Translations under genes and position numbers: made by a program
From: Candidatus Fluviicola riflensis
GTDB taxonomy: Bacteria; Bacteroidota; Bacteroidia; Flavobacteriales_D; Crocinitomicaceae
Direction: 5' to 3'
Length of the DNA stretch: 64,000 bases
Assembly: GCA_002243285.1 (NCBI GenBank)
Contig: CP022585.1
Location: 1,412,640-1,476,639 of the forward strand
Shown here: in pieces, positions 53,056-62,083 of the stretch
How the letters are laid out: each line of letters begins with the position of its first letter
Numbering within the stretch: position 1 is the stretch's first letter
The notes under the pieces: generated by a model
What the model was told of the DNA's origin: nothing
Database searches by the model: none
What the model saw: only the letters and a program-made list of their open reading frames with translations

Positions 53056-54514
53056 GAGTATCCTCATATTCGTGATCGCCTTTTCAGGCTTCAGTGCGCA
53101 GGCACAGCAGGTTCCGTTTTATAACCATGTAGTGATCAATCCGTTTGTTTATAATCCGGCAATGGCTGGTGCTTCAGGAGATGTTAATGCGTTTTTGGTG
53201 AGAAATCAGCGCTACGCATCCTTTTCTACGGCATCGGTCAATAATTACCTGACAATTGATGGCGCTTTTGCCAAACAAAAAGCCGGTTTCGGAGTACAGG
53301 TTTCCAATCAAACTGCCGGAATTCAACAACAATTCGCCGCTTCGTTGAGTTATGCTTATCGAATTAAATTGAACGAGACACAGGAATTACGCTTCGGACT
53401 AAATGCCGGAATCCTGGATAATAGGATAGATACGAAATCGATTAACGTAGAACAAATTGATGATCCTTATTTGATTTCATTGCGCCCGGCGGTTACATCA
53501 TTTGATATGAACGCAGGAGCTGCATATAGCTGGAAAAGTCTCAAACTGGGATTGGCCGTTCCGCAGCTGATCGGCAACAAAGTAGCCTTTGATAAAGAAA
53601 AGGCGAGAGGATATTACCGTTTGGCGAGACACATTATGTTCTCTGCTTCGTATGATTTTCCGTTGACAAAATCCGGCACATGGTCGTTGAAGCCTGTCGG
53701 ATTTCTTCGATTCGTTCCCGGAGCGCCCATTCAATACGATGTACTTGTTCAGGTTGATCATCACAAAATCGGATGGTTTTCGGCAGGATATAAATCTGGG
53801 TATTCTGTACAGATGAATATAGGTTTTCACTTGTTGAAACAGTTCAAGGTTGGTTACAGCTACGAATACCTTGTGGGTGGAATCAAAAACTATTCATCAG
53901 GAGCTCACCATGAATTGATGCTAGGGTTCAGATTTGGAAACAGGCAGCAGGGAACAATTCCTACACCAATCGTAGTGACGGAGCGTGACACATTAAAGGA
54001 ACAATTGATTGAGCGTAATCGCGAACTGGAAGAATTGTTGATGAAAACATTGGCTGAAAAGGAAATTATCAAGGAACAGCAAAACGAGTTGATCCAGCAA
54101 AACAAAGAATTGCAACAGGAGAAAGAAGCCTTGGCCAATCAAGCGGATAAACAGCCAAACACTCCGGTTGATTCAAACGCAGTGGCACCGAAAAAAAATC
54201 CGGTTGTGACACCGGTCGAAAAAATACCTTATGCGAAAGGTTATCGCTTCATCGACTTGGATCTTGCTGATTCTCCTGACGGGTTTTATGTCATTACAGG
54301 TGTGTTTTCCAGCAGGAAAAACGCTGATGCAGCACTTTCCAAAAGTCTCCAGGACTACAAAAGTTCCTATTTGGTTATTAATAAGAAAAATGGCTTCTAT
54401 TATGTGGTGATTTTATATTCATTAGATCAGGAAGAAGCGACCAAAGTGTTTAAAAAATACAAGCGAACAACTAAAAAGGATGCGTGGATATTAAATTACC
54501 ATTTGGATAGTTGA
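53048..54514 (+). CDS. PorP/SprF barrel fused to a coiled coil and a SPOR-like domain
   Basis: A 488-aa protein. The signal peptide ends near GFSAQAQ. Residues about 20-310 form a PorP/SprF-type beta-barrel (YNHVVINPFVYNPAMAGA is the family start). Residues about 318-374 are a strongly charged coiled coil (LIERNRELEELLMK, EIIKEQQNELIQQNKELQ). A proline/lysine linker follows, then a C-terminal SPOR-like domain (about 398-487: GFYVITGVFSSRKNADAAL, NGFYYVVILYSLDQEEATKVF). SPOR domains bind denuded peptidoglycan, so the protein may tie the export channel to the cell wall. The ATG overlaps the end of the adhesin gene (ATGAATAA). Confidence 0.85.
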   Translation: MNKSILIFVIAFSGFSAQAQQVPFYNHVVINPFVYNPAMAGASGDVNAFLVRNQRYASFSTASVNNYLTIDGAFAKQKAGFGVQVSNQTAGIQQQFAASLSYAYRIKLNETQELRFGLNAGILDNRIDTKSINVEQIDDPYLISLRPAVTSFDMNAGAAYSWKSLKLGLAVPQLIGNKVAFDKEKARGYYRLARHIMFSASYDFPLTKSGTWSLKPVGFLRFVPGAPIQYDVLVQVDHHKIGWFSAGYKSGYSVQMNIGFHLLKQFKVGYSYEYLVGGIKNYSSGAHHELMLGFRFGNRQQGTIPTPIVVTERDTLKEQLIERNRELEELLMKTLAEKEIIKEQQNELIQQNKELQQEKEALANQADKQPNTPVDSNAVAPKKNPVVTPVEKIPYAKGYRFIDLDLADSPDGFYVITGVFSSRKNADAALSKSLQDYKSSYLVINKKNGFYYVVILYSLDQEEATKVFKKYKRTTKKDAWILNYHLDS

Positions 54515-54779
54515 TTTTTAAACATTTTGTTTAATATAGATAGCGAAGTGTAGATAACAACATTTTTTATAAGTACGTAACGGATTTTAAGTAGTTTACT
54601 AAAACGTTTTACTTATTACACAGATTTGTTCAGTGCTACACTGAATTATATTCAATAATTTTATACATCGCTATGCGCTGCGATTGGGTTAGGTAAGAAG
54701 TCAGTAGTTGAAAAGATAAACGGTGTTTGTCCCTATTGGTTTGATAAAGTTACTACGTGAAAACTAATGCTCTCTTATT

Positions 54780-57700
54780 ATGAAAAAGGCTTTTCCTCGC
54801 AAAATGCTCGCTGGCTTGCTATTGCTTTTAACGCAATCGGCTATGGCCCAGTTTCCGGGTTGTCCGGATATCACTGCAGGAGCAGATCAGGTATTACCCT
54901 GTTCGACAACATGCACAAACCTAACGGCTACACCTTTTCATACGGGCACGACAACAACTTACACTGTTGGAAGCATTCCCCATGCTCCCCCAGTTGCTTA
55001 TAACGCAGCCGGTGGTACAGCAGTTTCGGTAAATACCGATGATGTTTGGAGTCCGATTGTAAACCTTCCGTTCAACTTTTGTTTCTACGGAGTCAACTAC
55101 AACACGGTAAACATTGGTTCAAACGGGGCAATCCAGTTTGGCCCAGCAGCTGGTGGTGGATTTCATCCATGGTCGTTCACAGCTTCTTGTCCTTCCACAG
55201 CTTTGACTGCGGCCGGTGACGTGTTCGGAGTCTACCACGATACCGATCCTGCTTTTGGAGGAACAATCAAATGGTACTTATTGGGCACGGCGCCATGCCG
55301 TATTTTTGTGGTATCGTACGATAATCTTCCCCATTTCTCAGGCGCCTGTAATACCAATACATTCTCCACAAGTATGATCGTTTTGTATGAAACGACCAAT
55401 GTAATTGATGTTTACGTACAACAAAAACAAACGTGTCCTAGCTGGAACAGCGGAAACGCAGTGATCGGGATTCAACGTCCAAATGGTACAGCGGGAATTG
55501 CTGCTCCGGGGAGGAACACAGGACCGTGGACGGTTAATACACCTGAAGCGTGGCGATTTACACCAAACGGTACACCGAATTATGTTGTTAACTGGTTTCA
55601 GGGACCAACACAGATTGGTACTGGAAATACAATAAATGTCTGTCCGGGTGGTCCTACTACTTATACTGCTCAGGTAACTTATACGATGTGTAATGGTACA
55701 ACTGTCGTCGACAATGATCAGGTAGCAGTGAGCTTTACGACGCTTACGGCCCCTACAGTATCACCGGTGAGTGAAACCTGTGCCAATTACAATAACGGAT
55801 CGGTCACGATCGACAATCCCGTTGGGGCAGGACCTTATACTGTTGCCATAAGTGGCCCTGCCAACGGGGCGGTGGTCGAGCCCAACACTGCCGTTGGAGT
55901 AGCCAGTTTTACCAATTTACCGGATGGAAACTATACCTATACGGTCACCGGAGCGAATGGATGTGTTTATTCCGGAAATTTTACGATAGATGCAGGTCCT
56001 GTATGCTGTAGCGTTACGGCTTCTTCAACCAATATTCCTTGTAACGGAACGAACTCAGGTACGGCAACGGCAAATCCGGTTGGACTTACACCATTTACCT
56101 ACTCCTGGACAGGAGGTCAGACAAATCAAACGGCTACTAATTTAGCCCCGGGTGCGTATACCGTAACCATGACTGACAACTCCGGGTGTGTGGCTACTGC
56201 AAATGTTAATATTACGGCTCCACCGGTTCTCAGCGGAACAACTGCTTTTACCAATGTGACATGTAATGGTTTATGCAATGGAACAATCACGGCAACAGCT
56301 GCGGGTGGAGTAGCCCCATATCAATATAGTTTGAACGGTGCTGCTTATCAGGCAAGTAATTCCTTCACCGGGCTTTGTGCCGGAGTATATAACATTACAA
56401 TAAGGGATGCTAATAACTGTACGGTTGTAGTCAGTGCAACAATTACTCAGCCAACACCATTGGCATTATCTGTTTCTTCAACCACTCCGGCAACCTGCGG
56501 ATTAAACAATGGTGCTGTGACTGTTTCAGGAAGCGGAGGTACAATAAACTATACATATAATATTGGAGGTGCAAACCAGGCAAGCCCTACATTTACAGGA
56601 TTGGCCGCCGGTTCTTACACAGTCACCATGACCGATGCGAATGGTTGTACGAGAACCGTTCCGGTAACGATAACTGCTACAAACGTGCCTACCGTTTCAA
56701 TTTTAAGTCAGCAAAACGTTAGTTGTTTTGGTGGTGGAAACGGTTCAGTTTTGATTGGCGCAACCGGTGTGGCTCCGATTCAATATTCATTAAATGGAGG
56801 TGCATATCAGGCATCTAATAGTTTTGGATCTTTACCGGCAGGTAATTATACGGTGACCGTAATAGATGTTAATAACTGTACAGCGACGATCAATTTTACG
56901 ATTACGACGCCACCTCAGCTGGCATTTACGACGCTTGCAACTCCTGTATCCTGTAACGGAACTTGTAACGGACAAATCCAGGTAAATCCGACCGGAGGAA
57001 CAGCACCGTATCAATTTTCAAGTAACAACGGAGCTACGTTTTCTACGACAAACCCAATCACGGGCCTTTGTGCCGGGTTAGTAAGTATTGTTGTACAGGA
57101 TGCGAACGGATGTTTGGCCAATGCAAGTGTCAACATTACACAACCGGCTCCGCTATCAGCTACATTTGTGGGAGTGAATCCGATCTGTAACGGCTCATGT
57201 GATGGTACAGTTACTGTTACAGCATCAGGAGGTACTTCAGGATACCAATACGCCGCCAATGGTGGTGCACTTCAGGCAGGTACTACGATAACGGGACTTT
57301 GCGGTGGTGCGAATACCATCTTGGTACAAGATGCCAACGGATGTCAGTTCACAGGCAATCAAACACTCATTGATCCACCGGCATACAGTATTGATCCGGT
57401 AACAATAGTTGAATCAAATTGCGGATTTAATAATGGTTCCATTACCATTGCAGCCAACGGTTTAAACGGACCTTTCCAGTATTCTATGGAAAACGGCCCT
57501 TACCAGGCAAGTGGAGCTTTCACTAATTTGTTTGGTGGTGCTTACAGTTTCACGGCAATTGACCAATTGGGATGTACCGCCCAGGTATTCCTCGGAATCA
57601 ATGATGTTGAAATGGACGGTGTTGTTTTGGTTCAGGTTGATCCGCTTTGTTATGGTGGAAACGACGGAAGTATCGAAGTAACCAATGTAAGCGGTGCAGC

Positions 57701-60700
57701 TCCTATTACGTTTGAGTTAGACAACAGTGGTATAACACAAGCTAGCGGACTTTTCCCGAATGTGCCGGAAGGAAGCCATGTCGTCACAATTTACGATGGT
57801 GGAAACTGTGTCTTTACCCTGCCTTTTACTGCAAATGAACCTGATGAGATTACATTTAACAGTACCGTAGTAGATGTGTTGTGCAACGGTGGAAATACCG
57901 GTGAAATTACGTTTACGGGAATGGCCGGAGGAACGGGTGCTTATCAGTATAGTATTGACAACGGTGCTACATTTTCAGCCTCTCCTAATTTTACAGGACT
58001 CGCTGCCGGAACTTATAATTTAGCGGTGAGCGATGCCAACAACTGTATTGTTTACGGAACGGCTACCATTATTCAGGCACCGCCACTTGCGTTTACCTCA
58101 AGTGTTTTTGATTTGACTTGCTTTGGCAATAACTCAGGATTTATCCAGTTGGCGGCTACAGGTGGAAGTGGCGGATACCAATTCAGTATTGATAATGGTG
58201 CTACATTAAGTGCTACAGATAATTTCTTCGGATTGGCAGCAGGTAGTTATCCGGTATTAATCCAGGATAATGCTTTGTGCCAGATTACCGGTACGGTAGT
58301 GGTCGCAGAACCGCCTTTACTAACGGCCACCTATGCAACAACACCAACTCTTTGTAATGCATCTTGTGACGGAGAGTTAGCAATAACAGCCGGAGGCGGC
58401 ACAGCACCCTATTACTATAGCACAGATAACGGTTCTTCATTCGACGTTACACCCACACTTACTGACTTATGCGCTGGTACATATCAGGTAATCGTGAAAG
58501 ATGAGAATGATTGTGTGATTACATCTACTCAGACAATTACTGAACCAACTCCGATTGTGTTGAATGTTGTTCCGACTGCTTCAACATGTGCTCTTGCCAA
58601 TGGCGAATTACTTTTAAATGCCAGTGGTGGCGCTTCCGGATTCGATTACAGCATTGACGGCGGAACTACAACTGTTGCGACAAATAACTTTACCGGGCTT
58701 TTAGCCGGAACGTATGATATCGTGGTAACCGATGCCAACAATTGCCAGGTTACTTCACAGGAAGTATTGTTGAATGAAGCTTCTCCTGTTATTACTGGAA
58801 CTTACATTACGGATGTTACTTGTAACGCAGCATGTGATGGAACAATCGATGTAACGGCTGTTGGAGGAACAGGGGCTTTAGGTTATGATATCGGTGGTGC
58901 ATCACAGGCAGGTTCGCTTATTTCCGGAATATGTGCCGGGAATTATACGGTGACCGTTACCGATCAAAACGGATGTACAGACACGGAAACGTTTACAATA
59001 ACAGAACCGACACCGCTTGCTTTGACAGCAACAATTACTAACCTGTTATGTTTTGAAGACAATACAGGAGAAATTGTATTCAATGCTTCCGGCGGAACAC
59101 CAGCCTATTTATACAGTACGGATAACGGAGCAACATTCTCGAATCAAAATACCAGCGAATTCATGGCAGCAGGTACGTATGATTTGGTACTGAAAGATCA
59201 GAATGATTGTGTGGTTCCATTGCAGGTAACAATTACAGAACCTGTCGAACTGGTTGTTCAAAGTCAATTTTCCAATGATGCCATATGTTACGGATCATGT
59301 GATGGAGATGCTACCGTAAATGCTGTCGGTGGAACAGGAACCTATGATTATATCTGGACAAACGGAGTGGTTGGCACCAATACCGCTACCGGACTTTGTG
59401 CAGGTTCGTATGACGTAGTGGTTGAAGATGACAATGGTTGTCAGACATCTGCTACATTCTCAATTGCCGAACCAGCTATGCTCACAATTGTGAGTTATAC
59501 CACAACTGATGTATTGTGTAATTCGGCTTGCGACGGAACAATTACTATCAATGCTCCTTTGGCTACAGAGTTCAGCGTTGACGGCGGAATTAATTATCAG
59601 GTTTCCAATACATTTACGGGACTTTGTGTAGGTGTTTATGATCTTATGGTAAGAAATGCCGCTGGTTGTACGCAAACGGCTACAACCGAGATTTTCGAAC
59701 CGACACCATTGTTCCTTAACGTGATTCCTGAAGATGGTATAACAATTTGCTATGATGGTTACGGAACACTTTCAGGAAACGCAGTTGGCGGTGTAGAGCC
59801 ATACTATTATGTGTGGAGTACAGGAGATACAACGCAATTCCTCAATGTGAACTTAACGCTTCCGGAAACGTTTACGCTTACAGTTTATGACCAGAACGGA
59901 TGCGTATCCAATGTCGAATCTGCTGATGTTTTGATTCGTGCGCCATTTGTGGCATCTGTTACAACACCGATCACGATTTGTCCAGGACAACTGGCAACGG
60001 CTACAGGTTCTGGTGTAGATGGATTGTTGAATTACAGTTACCAATGGCTTTCAACAGGTTTGGATACATTGGGTGCAGGTAGTTCATACAGCTACACGCC
60101 AACAACATCCGAAACAATTCTATTGGTTGCCAACGATGCTTGTTTCCTCTATGATACTTTGGAAGTAGACATTCAGTTGTTTAACATTCCTTCACCGAAT
60201 TTCACGGTAGATCCGGCAATCGGTTGTTCACCGCTCAACGCAACATTTACCAACGAAATGGATCCGTCTGTAGTAGCTACTTCAACGTGGACATTTGGTG
60301 ATGGAAGCACCGGAAATGGAAATCCAACCATTGCGCATCAGTACGTGAATGTAGGTTGTTATGATGTAACGCTTCAAGTCACAACTACCGATGGCTGTTC
60401 AACCGATACCACCTTGCAGAATGTAGTCTGCGTGGCACCGGATCCGATAGCCGGTTTTTCCTTCTCACCGGGAATGCCTACAACGGTTAATTCGACGATT
60501 ACGTTCTTCGACCAGTCGATCAATGCTGTTAGTTACAACTGGGATTTTGGAGGAATGGGAAATTCATCGGTGCAAAATCCGGTATTTAGCTTTGGTGAAT
60601 TAGATCCGGGAGAACAAATTGTTTGTTTGGAAGTGACTTCTCAGGAAGGGTGTGTGAATGAAATCTGTAAACCGATTCCATTCATCGAAGAATTCCTGGT

Positions 60701-60977
60701 GTATGTTCCGAATTCATTTACACCGGACGATGATGAGTTTAATCAAACCTTCACGCCGGTATTCCCTGATGGACTCATCATCGAAGATTATTCGTTTATG
60801 ATTTACGACAGATGGGGTGAGATTATTTTCGAATCGAAAGACTACTCAATTGGTTGGGATGGAACGTATCACGGTTATGTTGCCAAAGAAGGAGTTTATA
60901 CCTGGACGATTGGCCTGAAAGGCGGTCCGGAACAAAAGCGCTTCAAGTATGAAGGACATGTGAATCTTCTGAAATAA
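54780..60977 (+). CDS. SprB-repeat giant adhesin with gliding-type T9SS C-terminus
   Basis: A 2065-aa surface protein. The signal peptide ends near TQSAMAQ. A jelly-roll-like N-terminal domain (about 20-270) has FNFCFYGVNYNTVNIGSNG and VNTPEAWRFTPNG. An Ig-like stretch follows. Then come about 16-17 SprB-type repeats of 70-80 residues (about 410-1660), each with a Cys-rich opening such as VTCNGLCNGTITATAAGG, then APYQYSLNGAAYQASN and FTGLCAGVYNITIRDANNC. A PKD domain (STWTFGDGSTGNG) and a type B CTD (about 1970-2065: YVPNSFTPDDDEF, MIYDRWGEIIF) end it. SprB repeats mark mobile surface adhesins of gliding bacteria. No PorP/SprF gene follows; the one at 53048 precedes it by 265 bp. Confidence 0.92.
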   Translation: MKKAFPRKMLAGLLLLLTQSAMAQFPGCPDITAGADQVLPCSTTCTNLTATPFHTGTTTTYTVGSIPHAPPVAYNAAGGTAVSVNTDDVWSPIVNLPFNFCFYGVNYNTVNIGSNGAIQFGPAAGGGFHPWSFTASCPSTALTAAGDVFGVYHDTDPAFGGTIKWYLLGTAPCRIFVVSYDNLPHFSGACNTNTFSTSMIVLYETTNVIDVYVQQKQTCPSWNSGNAVIGIQRPNGTAGIAAPGRNTGPWTVNTPEAWRFTPNGTPNYVVNWFQGPTQIGTGNTINVCPGGPTTYTAQVTYTMCNGTTVVDNDQVAVSFTTLTAPTVSPVSETCANYNNGSVTIDNPVGAGPYTVAISGPANGAVVEPNTAVGVASFTNLPDGNYTYTVTGANGCVYSGNFTIDAGPVCCSVTASSTNIPCNGTNSGTATANPVGLTPFTYSWTGGQTNQTATNLAPGAYTVTMTDNSGCVATANVNITAPPVLSGTTAFTNVTCNGLCNGTITATAAGGVAPYQYSLNGAAYQASNSFTGLCAGVYNITIRDANNCTVVVSATITQPTPLALSVSSTTPATCGLNNGAVTVSGSGGTINYTYNIGGANQASPTFTGLAAGSYTVTMTDANGCTRTVPVTITATNVPTVSILSQQNVSCFGGGNGSVLIGATGVAPIQYSLNGGAYQASNSFGSLPAGNYTVTVIDVNNCTATINFTITTPPQLAFTTLATPVSCNGTCNGQIQVNPTGGTAPYQFSSNNGATFSTTNPITGLCAGLVSIVVQDANGCLANASVNITQPAPLSATFVGVNPICNGSCDGTVTVTASGGTSGYQYAANGGALQAGTTITGLCGGANTILVQDANGCQFTGNQTLIDPPAYSIDPVTIVESNCGFNNGSITIAANGLNGPFQYSMENGPYQASGAFTNLFGGAYSFTAIDQLGCTAQVFLGINDVEMDGVVLVQVDPLCYGGNDGSIEVTNVSGAAPITFELDNSGITQASGLFPNVPEGSHVVTIYDGGNCVFTLPFTANEPDEITFNSTVVDVLCNGGNTGEITFTGMAGGTGAYQYSIDNGATFSASPNFTGLAAGTYNLAVSDANNCIVYGTATIIQAPPLAFTSSVFDLTCFGNNSGFIQLAATGGSGGYQFSIDNGATLSATDNFFGLAAGSYPVLIQDNALCQITGTVVVAEPPLLTATYATTPTLCNASCDGELAITAGGGTAPYYYSTDNGSSFDVTPTLTDLCAGTYQVIVKDENDCVITSTQTITEPTPIVLNVVPTASTCALANGELLLNASGGASGFDYSIDGGTTTVATNNFTGLLAGTYDIVVTDANNCQVTSQEVLLNEASPVITGTYITDVTCNAACDGTIDVTAVGGTGALGYDIGGASQAGSLISGICAGNYTVTVTDQNGCTDTETFTITEPTPLALTATITNLLCFEDNTGEIVFNASGGTPAYLYSTDNGATFSNQNTSEFMAAGTYDLVLKDQNDCVVPLQVTITEPVELVVQSQFSNDAICYGSCDGDATVNAVGGTGTYDYIWTNGVVGTNTATGLCAGSYDVVVEDDNGCQTSATFSIAEPAMLTIVSYTTTDVLCNSACDGTITINAPLATEFSVDGGINYQVSNTFTGLCVGVYDLMVRNAAGCTQTATTEIFEPTPLFLNVIPEDGITICYDGYGTLSGNAVGGVEPYYYVWSTGDTTQFLNVNLTLPETFTLTVYDQNGCVSNVESADVLIRAPFVASVTTPITICPGQLATATGSGVDGLLNYSYQWLSTGLDTLGAGSSYSYTPTTSETILLVANDACFLYDTLEVDIQLFNIPSPNFTVDPAIGCSPLNATFTNEMDPSVVATSTWTFGDGSTGNGNPTIAHQYVNVGCYDVTLQVTTTDGCSTDTTLQNVVCVAPDPIAGFSFSPGMPTTVNSTITFFDQSINAVSYNWDFGGMGNSSVQNPVFSFGELDPGEQIVCLEVTSQEGCVNEICKPIPFIEEFLVYVPNSFTPDDDEFNQTFTPVFPDGLIIEDYSFMIYDRWGEIIFESKDYSIGWDGTYHGYVAKEGVYTWTIGLKGGPEQKRFKYEGHVNLLK

Positions 60978-60997
60978 GAAAGAAAAGTATATTTGGA

Positions 60998-61030
60998 AAA
61001 GTGGTTATCGTTTTGGTAACCACTTTTTTT
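60998..61030 (+). terminator. Rho-independent terminator after the SprB-repeat adhesin gene
   Basis: A 10-bp perfect stem (AAAGTGGTTA and TAACCACTTT) round a 9-nt loop is followed by a run of T, 20 nt after the stop codon. Confidence 0.9.
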
Positions 61031-61148
61031 GTGTGTAATATTCTCGTTTTCACTATAATTATTTATATATAATTACCCAAAAGAATTACAAATAAATCTG
61101 GATATGATACACGGTGTCTTATTTCGGGTAGAATACTTCCTTACCAAG

Positions 61149-61685
61149 ATGAAGACGTTAACTTTTTTATGCTTATTGGGGATAATCCTGGTCTCATGTA
61201 AAGCTCAGGAAACAGATATGGATCGTTACATAAAGTATCAAAAATATGCCCCATCGAAAACGTTGTCATACACTTACGGGAATAATTATATTGAAATTTA
61301 CTTTCCTGACAAATTCAAATCAAAAAACAGATATGTTGCTTTTATGGTGAAAGACACAATTACCGACACATTTGTCAATTCACATAGTAAGCATAATACC
61401 ACAAACAATGTTATTCGTATTGACTTAAGTAATAAATTTCAGAACACTAACAATCTTATTTTGACTAATTTTTTTACTTGGGATGATAATTTTTGGGTCT
61501 TTGGTTGTTGTCAAATTATGAGATTCCATTATATATCTGACCAAAAAGGAACATTGATTTATGAACCGACTTGCAATAAAAACTCATTTTATACTTTTGA
61601 CAAAGATGTATTTGAACAAGAAGGAAATCCTGAAGAGGAGGAAGAAATTCGACGGTTTATTATAGATCGTTTATCATGCGATTGA
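61149..61685 (+). CDS. Hypothetical lipoprotein
   Basis: A 178-aa protein that I do not recognise. The start at 61149 gives a lipoprotein signal (LLGIILVSCKAQ); the frame could begin at 61104, but that adds a non-signal extension. The mature part is rich in Tyr, Asn and Asp with a Cys pair (GCCQIMRF) and an acidic tail (NPEEEEEIRRF). Its base composition is visibly more AT-rich than the neighbouring genes, which may point to transfer or weak selection. No motif gives a function. Confidence 0.6.
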   Translation: MKTLTFLCLLGIILVSCKAQETDMDRYIKYQKYAPSKTLSYTYGNNYIEIYFPDKFKSKNRYVAFMVKDTITDTFVNSHSKHNTTNNVIRIDLSNKFQNTNNLILTNFFTWDDNFWVFGCCQIMRFHYISDQKGTLIYEPTCNKNSFYTFDKDVFEQEGNPEEEEEIRRFIIDRLSCD

Positions 61686-62083
61686 GTCGGTATATTTTAA
61701 ATGACATAGAGGACAATAAAATCTTATGTGCGTTTTGTTGCCCTTTCTGTAACCGTTCCTAACCGCGTGCCCTCCTCTTATGACCCGGTTATTACTCGAT
61801 CACTCGGATTCATGAATAAAAGGTTGCTGAGATCAACTACGGCAGTTCGTTTTTGTGAAATCCCTTTTCCTGGAAAAAATACGCAGACTTCAGCACTGAA
61901 GCGCATAACTTCCCCCAAAAAAACAGCTGGGTTTTAAAACATGATTCCTTCTACCAATTGGATTTTTGACTCAATTTCGGACCGACAAATACCCGGGATA
62001 AAATCTGATGCAGAATAAAACAACGTTGATTTTTGTATCCAACACCGTGTCTGCCTTGGGTGTGATCAAGAACCCAACATCAA
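61686..62083. other. Intergenic region without a recognised gene
   Basis: This 398-bp gap lies between convergent genes. One short frame (61728-61937) lacks a start context, signal or family resemblance and is not called. I see no strong hairpin or repeat that can be identified with confidence. Confidence 0.5.

Noticed and set aside
61728..61937. Short frame of 69 codons after the lipoprotein gene
   Set aside because: It starts with GTG, has no signal or domain, and lies in a stretch with no other coding evidence.
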